Part shown: positions 1-6,056 of the stretch, piece after piece
Numbering within the stretch: the first letter of the stretch is position 1
Layout of the letters: each line of letters starts with the position of its first letter
Source: DATMYQ01 sp035560935
GTDB taxonomy: Bacteria > Bacillota > Negativicutes > Sporomusales > Sporomusaceae
Assembly (NCBI GenBank): GCA_035560935.1
Contig: DATMYQ010000152.1
Location: 1-8,947 of the forward strand
Reading direction: 5' to 3'
DNA: 8,947 nucleotides
The notes under the pieces: generated by a model
Told to the model about the DNA's origin: nothing
Database searches by the model: none
What the model saw: the letters and a program-made list of their open reading frames with translations, nothing else
Made by a program: the position numbers and the translations under genes

Positions 1-42
1 TATTAAGATCAAAAAACAGATGGAAAGAAAGGAGGATAGTGG

Positions 43-1386
43 ATGAAAAATCAACCGGTGGATCTTGAGGCAGAAATCGCCGAATTTATTTCCAAACTTA
101 AGTTCGATGATTTACCTGAACCTATTAGGACCGACACGAAATACAGAATATTAGACTGGGTTGGCTGCGCATTGGCAGGTGTTCCCACTAAACCGTCCCG
201 GATTGCGGTTTCCATGGTCAAGAGAAACGGCGGTCAAGAGCAAGCTATGATATTGAGGGAAGGAGTAAAAATTCCTCTGGCTCAGGCGGCATGGGCGAAT
301 GGGCTGACGGGGCATGTGGTGGAATTTGATGACGGGCATCGACAGGCGATTGCTCATCCGGGATCTGTCACTGTACCGGTTGCTTTGGCGCTTGCGGAAT
401 GCTTTGGCAGATCGGGTAAGGAATTCATTACAGCTATTGTTGCGGGGTATGAGGTTTTAATCAGGCTGGGTATAGCCGTAAATCCGTCGCATTATAAAAT
501 TTGGCATACCACAGCGACCTGCGGGACTTTTGCTGCGGCAGCAGTTGCATCAAAGCTCTTGCGCCTTGACGGGATAAAAACACAGATGGCGTTGGGGATC
601 GCCGGGACCATGTCAGCCGGCCTTCAGGAAACGTTTGGCACATACGCGAAACCGCTTAATGTCGGGCACGCCTGTCAGAGTGGTATCCAGGCAGCATTGC
701 TGGCGGAACAGGGTTTTACCGGACCGGAGCATATTATTCAGGGAAAAAAGGGATTTATTGCGGCGACATCTACGGAGCGTGATCTGCTGTCACTGGAACA
801 AATCAGGGATAAAAAGTATGTTTCAGATACGGCGTTTTATAAAATGTATTCTTCCTGCGGGCATACTCACTCACCGCTGGACGCTATATTTGCCATGATG
901 GATGAACATGAAATCAATGTTGAAAAAATAAAAAGCGTCGAAGTTGCAACTTATCTTGTCTCCGTTGAGCTGACCGCTAAGTTGAAAAATAGCAGCGAAG
1001 ACGAGGCGAAGTTTTCTCTTCCATATTGTATTGCCTGTGCGCTGCTGTTCCATAAAGTGACGTTAAGTGAGTTTGGGGCAGATAAACTACAGGATCAGCA
1101 GATTATCGACGTCGCTCAGAAGGTACGGGTCATTGAAGACCCGGAAGCGACGAAAGCATTTCCCCAACGTTTTGCCAGAGTTACCATTACGCTGCAAAAC
1201 GGACAGATCATCGAAAAACAGGTTGCTGCTGCCAACGATGTTCCTCAATATGATCGAATCGAAGAAAAATTCCTGTCACTGGCTGCACCGGGCGTCGATC
1301 ATTCAACTGCGTTAAAGGTGAAAGAACTGGTTTTAAACATGGATGAATTAGAGAACATACGCGAACTTCTACAGTATTTGGAATAA
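43..1386 (+). CDS. MmgE/PrpD family protein (dehydratase/decarboxylase/epimerase fold)
   Basis: A 447-residue protein of usual length for the MmgE/PrpD family, which includes 2-methylcitrate dehydratase, cis-aconitate decarboxylase and iminodisuccinate epimerase. These are cytosolic, cofactor-free enzymes acting on di- and tricarboxylic acids. The family signature is clear: an Asn-Gly...His-x-x-Glu-Phe-Asp-Asp block ending in His-Pro-Gly (Asp96/Asp97, His105), a Trp-His-Thr-Thr-x-Thr-Cys-Gly-Thr block (His155), a Lys-Pro-Leu-Asn-x-Gly-His block (Lys203), and Lys-Met-Tyr-Ser-Ser-Cys-Gly-His-Thr-His (Lys267). These match the positions of active-site Asp, His and Lys residues known from cis-aconitate decarboxylase, so the enzyme looks catalytically intact. 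The ATG at 43 follows a strong AAAGGAGG (28-35) at 7-base spacing. It is the first gene of the run here; its promoter lies outside the window. The family is certain; the substrate is not, because reaction type cannot be told from these motifs. The neighbours suggest a C4-C6 polycarboxylate. Confidence 0.9.
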   Translation: MKNQPVDLEAEIAEFISKLKFDDLPEPIRTDTKYRILDWVGCALAGVPTKPSRIAVSMVKRNGGQEQAMILREGVKIPLAQAAWANGLTGHVVEFDDGHRQAIAHPGSVTVPVALALAECFGRSGKEFITAIVAGYEVLIRLGIAVNPSHYKIWHTTATCGTFAAAAVASKLLRLDGIKTQMALGIAGTMSAGLQETFGTYAKPLNVGHACQSGIQAALLAEQGFTGPEHIIQGKKGFIAATSTERDLLSLEQIRDKKYVSDTAFYKMYSSCGHTHSPLDAIFAMMDEHEINVEKIKSVEVATYLVSVELTAKLKNSSEDEAKFSLPYCIACALLFHKVTLSEFGADKLQDQQIIDVAQKVRVIEDPEATKAFPQRFARVTITLQNGQIIEKQVAAANDVPQYDRIEEKFLSLAAPGVDHSTALKVKELVLNMDELENIRELLQYLE

Positions 1387-1405
1387 ACGTTGGCCGTTTG
1401 CGGGA

Positions 1406-1434
1406 TTGTCGAAAAATCTTGTGATTTATATAAA
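1406..1434 (+). promoter_or_regulatory. Possible sigma-70-like promoter before the enolase-superfamily gene
   Basis: In the 73-base gap after the MmgE/PrpD gene, TTGTCG (1406-1411) and TATAAA (1429-1434) are separated by 17 bases. The -10 is good and the -35 is weak. Transcription would begin near 1441, just before the ribosome site, giving a very short leader. This may be chance in an A/T-rich gap, and no terminator precedes it, so read-through from the first gene is equally likely. Confidence 0.25.
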
Positions 1435-1459
1435 ACAATAGAGAAGGGCTGGGGTAAAA

Positions 1460-2650
1460 ATGAAAATTACAAGCGTGGATATTATTGATGTGGCGAATGA
1501 TCTGCAGTCGTCAACAAGCAAATGGCGGCCTGTGGTTGTCAAGATCAACACTGACGCAGGAATTTCCGGCTTTGGCGAAGTGGGTATGGCGTATGGTGTG
1601 GGGGCGTCGGCCGGATTGGGTATGGCCAAAGATTTGGCGAAAATCATCATTGGTATGAACCCGATGCAAAATGAAGCCATCTGGGACAAAATGCAAAAGA
1701 AAACTTTCTGGGGACAAGGCGGCGGTACGGTGGTATCGGCCGGCATGAGCGCCATTGATATTGCCTTATGGGATATCAAGGGAAAAGCGTTGAATGTACC
1801 GGTATATGAGCTGCTGGGCGGAAAATGCCGTGACAATGTCAGAACCTATGCCAGTCAGTTGCAGTTCGGCTGGGGCATGGCGAAACAAAAGTCAATTCTG
1901 GTCGAACCGAAAGAATATGCGGATGCGGCACTGAAAGCCGTTGCGGATGGTTATGATGCGATCAAAGTGGATGTAAACGAAATGGACGAATTCGGCAATG
2001 TGAAAAAACGCAATCTTTGCGGACCGCTGCCGGCCAAGACGCTGCGCGTCGGGTATGATCGCCTGAAAGCCATGCGTGAGGCAGTGGGCCCGGATGTGGA
2101 TATTATTGTTGAAGCCCATGCGCTTACCGATACCACCTCGGCCATAAAGTTCGGCAAAATGATTGAAGAACTGGATATCTTCTTTTATGAAGAACCGGTT
2201 ATGCCGTTAAATCCGAAACAAATGAAAAAGGTCGCGGACAACGTGAACATTCCGATCGCCGCCGGCGAACGGGTCTATACCCGTTGGGGTTTCCGTCCGT
2301 TCTTTGAAGATGGGTCGCTCGACGTCATTCAGCCGGACCTCGGTACTTGCGGTGGTTTTACCGAAGGCAAAAAGATTTGTGATATGGCTCATGTTTATGA
2401 TATGACCTGCCAGGTTCATGTGTGCGGCGGACCGATCATGACGGCGGCTTCTCTGCACCTCGAAGCCGCTATTCCAAACTTTGCGATTCATGAGTTGCAC
2501 CGGTACGCTTTACTGGAGGCGAATACCAGTACCTGTAAATACAATTATTTGCCGCATAACGGTGTATATGAAATACCGAATCTTCCCGGTATTGGTCAGG
2601 AACTGACCGATGAAGCGATTAAAGCGTCTGTCGTTGAAACCGTAAAATAA
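1460..2650 (+). CDS. Enolase-superfamily protein, mandelate racemase/muconate lactonizing type; probable acid-sugar or hydroxyacid dehydratase
   Basis: A 396-residue, full-length member of the mandelate racemase branch of the enolase superfamily: N-terminal capping domain (about 1-125), then a modified TIM barrel. The Mg2+ ligands fit Glu218 (Val-Glu-Ala-His), Glu244 (Tyr-Glu-Glu-Pro) and Glu270 (Ala-Gly-Glu-Arg). General acid/base candidates are Lys169 in Ile-Lys-Val-Asp, His220 two residues after the first metal ligand, and His320 in Val-His-Val-Cys-Gly-Gly-Pro. The His two residues after the metal ligand together with the barrel-end His resembles D-galactonate/D-mannonate dehydratases, which abstract the proton next to a carboxylate and eliminate water to give a 2-keto acid. 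Glu rather than Asp as first metal ligand, and Lys-x-Asp rather than Lys-x-Lys, separate it from mandelate racemase and muconate cycloisomerase. ATG 1460 follows purine-rich GAAGGG about 12 bases upstream. Fold and chemistry class are secure; the substrate is unknown. It follows the MmgE/PrpD gene by 73 bases and could share its transcript. Confidence 0.88.
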   Translation: MKITSVDIIDVANDLQSSTSKWRPVVVKINTDAGISGFGEVGMAYGVGASAGLGMAKDLAKIIIGMNPMQNEAIWDKMQKKTFWGQGGGTVVSAGMSAIDIALWDIKGKALNVPVYELLGGKCRDNVRTYASQLQFGWGMAKQKSILVEPKEYADAALKAVADGYDAIKVDVNEMDEFGNVKKRNLCGPLPAKTLRVGYDRLKAMREAVGPDVDIIVEAHALTDTTSAIKFGKMIEELDIFFYEEPVMPLNPKQMKKVADNVNIPIAAGERVYTRWGFRPFFEDGSLDVIQPDLGTCGGFTEGKKICDMAHVYDMTCQVHVCGGPIMTAASLHLEAAIPNFAIHELHRYALLEANTSTCKYNYLPHNGVYEIPNLPGIGQELTDEAIKASVVETVK

Positions 2651-2744
2651 TTAGTCATCCTGCTTGTATTATCTCTACCGGCGAAGTAAAGACAGTCATT
2701 CGTTGTTGGAGCCAGTAAACGGTTGATAAGGAGTGTGATACGTT

Positions 2745-3638
2745 GTGACAAAATTTAATATCACTTATGAAGAAGTTTACAATTGGGTTAAAGAAACTTG
2801 CACGCATGTTTCACCCGACAGCCTGATATTGTTGCGCCAGGGGCTAGACCGAGAAACCAGCCCAGGGGCAAAGGCTATGCTGTCATCGATGTTGGAAAAT
2901 GTGGAGATGGCAGACCAGGAGGACAAACCGGTTTGCCAGTCACCGGGATTTCCCACGGTGTATTTCAGCTATGGCAATACGGAAGGGTTGGACCTGCTCA
3001 GTCAGTATGTCCCCAAAGCGATAGTGGAAGCAACCGGTAACGGTTATGCGCGCCCCAGCATTGTTCATTCTCTGACGCGGCAAAACCCGGGGAACAATTC
3101 CGGCGATGGTGCTCCTAATATGGAATATTTGTATTCTCCCGGTCAAGAATACATTGAAATGATCATGAGCTTCAAAGGATGCGGCGCGGAACTGGGCAAT
3201 ATTTATAAAACAATGACTACAGCCCAACTTGGCAGTGATTACAAAGGATTAAAAACACTGGTGTACGAAACAGTGATCAACGCTGGTGGCATGCCTTGCC
3301 CACCTTCCGCCATTGGCATTGGTATCGGCGGACAGATGGATGTTGCTGCCAAATTGAGCCGGAGGGCCGTCAGTACTCGGGACTGGCGGGATAAAAATCC
3401 GGATCCCCTTCTTAACGAATTGGAAGAAGAATTGCTGGAAAACATTAATAAACTGGGGCTTGGGCCGGCCGGTATTGGTGGCAATACCACCTGCCTGGCG
3501 GTAAAAATCGGTATGGCGGCAACGCATACGGCCATCTGTCCGGTGGCAATTAATTTTCATTGCTGGGTGGCCAGAAGAATGGGTGTTCGCATCTATCCGG
3601 ACGGACGGCGTGAATATTTGTTTGCAAAGGGGGAATAG
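2745..3638 (+). CDS. Class I fumarase/tartrate dehydratase-type hydro-lyase, alpha subunit
   Basis: A 297-residue alpha subunit of the two-subunit, [4Fe-4S]-dependent class I hydro-lyases (bacterial fumarase alpha, TtdA of L-tartrate dehydratase), which reversibly add water to fumarate or dehydrate malate or tartrate in the cytosol. The three expected cluster cysteines are Cys64 (Pro-Val-Cys-Gln), Cys185 (Gly-Met-Pro-Cys-Pro-Pro) and Cys273 (His-Cys-Trp-x-x-Arg-Arg; the Cys-Trp resembles TtdA). Other family blocks are Asn-Gly-Tyr-x-Arg-Pro-Ser and a Gly-Ile-Gly-Ile-Gly-Gly stretch. Cys64 is followed by Gln-Ser-Pro-Gly instead of the nearly universal Gln-Asp-Thr-Gly. The start is GTG at 2745: an in-frame TGA lies three codons upstream (2736-2738), the next in-frame Met is residue 45, and AAGGAG (2728-2733) sits 11 bases before the GTG. 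The beta gene follows after 3 bases. The family is firm; fumarate versus another hydroxyacid as substrate is open. Confidence 0.9.
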   Translation: MTKFNITYEEVYNWVKETCTHVSPDSLILLRQGLDRETSPGAKAMLSSMLENVEMADQEDKPVCQSPGFPTVYFSYGNTEGLDLLSQYVPKAIVEATGNGYARPSIVHSLTRQNPGNNSGDGAPNMEYLYSPGQEYIEMIMSFKGCGAELGNIYKTMTTAQLGSDYKGLKTLVYETVINAGGMPCPPSAIGIGIGGQMDVAAKLSRRAVSTRDWRDKNPDPLLNELEEELLENINKLGLGPAGIGGNTTCLAVKIGMAATHTAICPVAINFHCWVARRMGVRIYPDGRREYLFAKGE

Positions 3639-3641
3639 CAG

Positions 3642-4220
3642 ATGGCAACATATGAATTGAACATACCGCTCGAAAATGCAGATGTGGAAAAACTTCATGT
3701 CGGCGATACGGTGTATCTCACCGGTACGGTGTTTACATCGCGTGATATGGGACATTTAGAGGTGAAAAAATTATTGCAGGAAGGCGGCGAACTGCCTGTT
3801 GATTTTGCCGGGAGCGTTGTGTTCCATGCCGGTCCGGTGTTGAAAAAGAAAGGCAGCGGCTGGGAAATGGTTGTTGTTGGTCCGACGACCAGTATGCGCA
3901 TGGAACCCTATGCGGAAATGGTCGGGCAGTTGGGAGTCAAGGTGATTGTTGGCAAAGGCGGCATGCGTGACGACAGTCTGAAAGCATTCCAGAAGTATAA
4001 ACAAGTGTATTTGCAGGCCGCACCGGGATGTGCCGTAAAACTTGCCTCTGCCGTGCGGGAAGTCGGTGGCGGGTACTGGCTGGAAAAAGGAATGCCGGAA
4101 GCTTTATGGCTCTTAAAGGTTGAAAAATTTGGACCTTTTGCGATCACCATGGATTCTCATGGAAAAAGCATTTATCAAAACATAAAAGATCAGGCATTCA
4201 AAGTGATGGAAAGTTTTTAA
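3642..4220 (+). CDS. Class I fumarase/tartrate dehydratase-type hydro-lyase, beta subunit
   Basis: A 192-residue beta subunit, matching the C-terminal domain of single-chain class I fumarases and TtdB (about 200 residues). It completes the active site of the alpha subunit and contributes carboxylate-binding residues. Visible family motifs are Gly-Asp-x-Val-Tyr-Leu-x-Gly-Thr (21-29), Ser-Arg-Asp-x-x-His (33-38), Gly-Pro-Thr-Thr-Ser-x-Arg-Met (79-86), Gly-Lys-Gly-Gly-Met near 103-107, and Met-Asp-Ser-His-Gly-Lys near the C-terminus. The Thr-Ser-x-Arg motif is retained. ATG 3642 follows AAAGGGGG (3626-3633); this site lies inside the end of the alpha gene, and only 3 bases separate the two reading frames, so translation is probably coupled for equal subunit amounts. 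A terminator at 4268-4300 ends this block. No membrane segment or signal peptide is visible. Confidence 0.9.
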   Translation: MATYELNIPLENADVEKLHVGDTVYLTGTVFTSRDMGHLEVKKLLQEGGELPVDFAGSVVFHAGPVLKKKGSGWEMVVVGPTTSMRMEPYAEMVGQLGVKVIVGKGGMRDDSLKAFQKYKQVYLQAAPGCAVKLASAVREVGGGYWLEKGMPEALWLLKVEKFGPFAITMDSHGKSIYQNIKDQAFKVMESF

Positions 4221-4238
4221 AGTCATGCTCAGATGACT
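4221..4238. repeat. Short perfect inverted repeat after the hydro-lyase beta gene
   Basis: AGTCAT (4221-4226) and ATGACT (4233-4238) are perfect inverted copies around a 6-base loop, starting at the base after the stop codon. It could be a small 3'-end hairpin or a regulator half-site pair upstream of the reductase genes. At six base pairs, chance is a real possibility. Confidence 0.35.
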
Positions 4239-4255
4239 GCATTGCCAATAGAAAA

Positions 4256-4283
4256 TTGACTTTGGGAGCCCGCAGCGTATATT
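4256..4283 (+). promoter_or_regulatory. Candidate promoter for the fumarate reductase genes, overlapping the upstream terminator
   Basis: TTGACT (4256-4261) and TATATT (4278-4283) are separated by 16 bases, each one or two bases from the sigma-70 consensus. The -10 lies in the loop of the terminator hairpin at 4268-4300. Initiation near 4290 would place only the 3' arm of the hairpin in the new transcript, so it could escape termination. The leader would be about 57 bases before ATG 4347. Judged by eye only. Confidence 0.45.
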
Positions 4284-4300
4284 TTGCTGTGGGCTTTTTT
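4268..4300 (+). terminator. Rho-independent terminator after the fumarase-type genes
   Basis: GCCCGCAGC (4268-4276) pairs with GCTGTGGGC (4286-4294) over nine positions with one G-U wobble, around a 9-base A/T-rich loop. It is followed at once by six T (4295-4300). This is a textbook intrinsic terminator for transcripts ending the hydro-lyase alpha/beta block. No A-run precedes the 5' arm, so it should work only on the + strand. Confidence 0.85.
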
Positions 4301-4346
4301 CAAAAATGCGGTTATTATAGAATGAAACTAAACGATGAGGTGAGCT

Positions 4347-6056
4347 ATGGAAAATTATGATGTGCTTGTTATTGGAAGCGGCGGAGCCGGTATGAGGGCG
4401 GCACTGGAAGCTGTGCGCCAGAAAGACCTGCGCGTTGGCTTGATGACTAAAATGTTTCCCACCCGTTCCGCCACCGGCTGTGCCCAGGGCGGGATCAATG
4501 GGGTTTTGAAGAATATGGACCCGGATGATTCACTGGAAAAACACATTTTTGACACGGTTAAAGGCAGTGACTATTTGGGAGATCAGGATGCCATCGAATA
4601 TTTTGTGCGTCAGATGCCGGACGCGATCAGGGAACTGGACTATTTTGGCGTACCTTTTTCACGGGATGCCGAAGGACGGATTGCACAACGCAATTTTGGC
4701 GGTGCTTCCTCTCCGCGCACTTGTTTTTCGGCCGATGTCACCGGGCATGTGATATTGCACACTCTCTATGAACAATGCCTGAAACATGGTGTTAAAATAC
4801 TGACGGAATGGTATTTGCTGCAAATTGTCGTCAAAAACGGAGAACTCAGTGGAGTCGTGGGCTATGACATGAAAAACGGGAGCATTGTTCCCATAACTGC
4901 CAAAGCCATCGTTGTGGCCACGGGCGGCGCCGGGCGAATTTACTGGCTCCGGACAACCAATCCCTTTACCTCCACCGGTGACGGCATGGCGGCCTGTCTT
5001 GATGCCGGCATTGCGTTAAAAGACCCTGAATTTATTCAATTTCATCCGACCGGTCTGGCGGATACCGGCATTCTGATGTCCGAGGCCTCACGGGGGGAAG
5101 GCGGTTATCTGCTGAATAATCAAGGGGAACGGTTCATGTCGCGTTATGCACCGGAAAAGATGGAATTAGCTACCCGTGACTTAGTTTCCCAGGCCATTGA
5201 GACCGAAATCAAGGAAGGCCGGGGTTTTGGTCAGGGATTAAGCGCATATGTGCAACTGGATCTAAGACATCTGGGCCGGGAAAAAATATTGGAACGCCTG
5301 CCGCAGATCCGTGAGCTGGCGATCACGTTCGAGCAAGTGGACCCGATTGAACAGCCGATCCCTATTCGTCCCAGCTGTCATTACACTATGGGTGGCATCG
5401 ATGTGGTCGACTACCGCACTTGTGCCACAACCGTTACCGGCGTGTACGCCGCCGGTGAAGCGGCCTGCGTGTCCATACACGGGGCCAATCGTCTGGGTGG
5501 CAATTCGCTGGCGGACATTGTGGCCTTCGGTAAATTTGCCGGCAAGGGAGCGGCGGATTGTGCGCGACAAAGAGTGATCGCCGAACCTTCTTGGGTGAAC
5601 GCGGCCGCCCAAAGTTGGGAAGAACGGTTTTCCCTCGTTACCTGCCGCAAAACAGGTGCAAAAATATCTGATATCAGAGACCGGCTGGCTGAAATTATGT
5701 GGAACAACGTCGGTGTTTTTCGCACGGAGACAGAAATGGCTGAGGCGTCAACGACTGTGGATCAGCTGATCCAGGAATACCAGACCGTCCCGGTGCCAAA
5801 CGCCAATAAAGTATACAATACAACGTTTGTTAACTATATTGAGCTGGGCAGTATGCTGACCGTCGCCAAAGCCGTTGTTCTGGGGGCATTACACCGGCAG
5901 GAGAGCCGGGGGAGTCATTGCCGGGCAGACTTTCCCGACCGGGATGACGTTAATTTTCTCAAACATACCCTGATTAGCAAACGAGCAGCCGATTATAACA
6001 TAGCGTACCGGCCGGTGGTGGTAACTCGCCACCAGCCGGCAGAAAGGAAATATTGA
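4347..6056 (+). CDS. Fumarate reductase/succinate dehydrogenase-type flavoprotein subunit (Tfr/Mfr-like, probably non-covalent FAD)
   Basis: A 569-residue FAD-binding catalytic subunit of the SdhA/FrdA family, interconverting fumarate and succinate. The dinucleotide fold begins at once (Gly10-x-Gly-Gly-x-Gly15), so there is no Tat or other signal peptide and the enzyme should stay in the cytoplasm. Substrate and catalytic residues known from E. coli FrdA are present: His233 (His-Pro-Thr-Gly), Ser245-Glu246, Arg249-Gly-Glu-Gly-Gly, the proton-delivery Arg277 (Thr-Arg-Asp-Leu-Val-Ser-Gln), His345 (Cys-His-Tyr-Thr-Met-Gly-Gly) and Arg382 (Gly-Ala-Asn-Arg-Leu-Gly). The usual C-terminal Ser-Arg-Gly-x-His and Arg-Asp-Asp blocks are also present. 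The FAD-linking His is missing: Arg40-Ser41 is followed by Ala42 before Ala-Gln-Gly-Gly. L-aspartate oxidase also lacks that His, but the close match to FrdA and the Fe-S genes behind it argue against NadB. ATG 4347 follows GAGGTGA (4337-4343). The stop overlaps the next start by one base. Confidence 0.92.
   Translation: MENYDVLVIGSGGAGMRAALEAVRQKDLRVGLMTKMFPTRSATGCAQGGINGVLKNMDPDDSLEKHIFDTVKGSDYLGDQDAIEYFVRQMPDAIRELDYFGVPFSRDAEGRIAQRNFGGASSPRTCFSADVTGHVILHTLYEQCLKHGVKILTEWYLLQIVVKNGELSGVVGYDMKNGSIVPITAKAIVVATGGAGRIYWLRTTNPFTSTGDGMAACLDAGIALKDPEFIQFHPTGLADTGILMSEASRGEGGYLLNNQGERFMSRYAPEKMELATRDLVSQAIETEIKEGRGFGQGLSAYVQLDLRHLGREKILERLPQIRELAITFEQVDPIEQPIPIRPSCHYTMGGIDVVDYRTCATTVTGVYAAGEAACVSIHGANRLGGNSLADIVAFGKFAGKGAADCARQRVIAEPSWVNAAAQSWEERFSLVTCRKTGAKISDIRDRLAEIMWNNVGVFRTETEMAEASTTVDQLIQEYQTVPVPNANKVYNTTFVNYIELGSMLTVAKAVVLGALHRQESRGSHCRADFPDRDDVNFLKHTLISKRAADYNIAYRPVVVTRHQPAERKY
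6011..6040 (+). promoter_or_regulatory. Strong intercistronic hairpin before the Fe-S subunit ribosome site
   Basis: GCCGG-TGGTGG (6011-6021) pairs with CCACCA-(G)-CCGGC (6029-6040): eleven base pairs, one bulged G and a 7-base loop. It lies in the last codons of the flavoprotein and ends 2 bases before the ribosome site of the next gene. No T-run follows, so it is not a terminator. It may tune translation or message stability between subunits. Confidence 0.5.
6043..6050 (+). promoter_or_regulatory. Ribosome binding site that decides the Fe-S subunit start
   Basis: AAAGGAAA ends 5 bases before ATG 6056, with its GG pair 8 bases upstream. It favours ATG 6056 over the in-frame TTG at 6053, which would be 3 bases closer and is a poorer start codon. 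The TGATG junction is typical of coupled translation. Confidence 0.6.

Noticed and set aside
1385..1399. Inverted repeat AAACG...CGTTT just after the MmgE/PrpD stop
   Set aside because: Only five base pairs and no T-run; expected by chance.
2651..2744. Promoter or terminator between the enolase-superfamily gene and the hydro-lyase alpha gene
   Set aside because: The best pair, TTGTAT and TAAAGA at 17-base spacing, is too weak to call, and no stem with a T-run is visible in these 94 bases.
3249..3755. Antisense open frame (168 codons) across the hydro-lyase alpha/beta junction
   Set aside because: It lies wholly opposite two well-supported genes and shows no family motif; low-complexity shadow.
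4347..6056. L-aspartate oxidase (NadB), considered because the FAD-linking His is absent
   Set aside because: The sequence matches FrdA over its whole length, including C-terminal blocks, and is translationally coupled to Fe-S and CCG subunits; no nadA or nadC is nearby.
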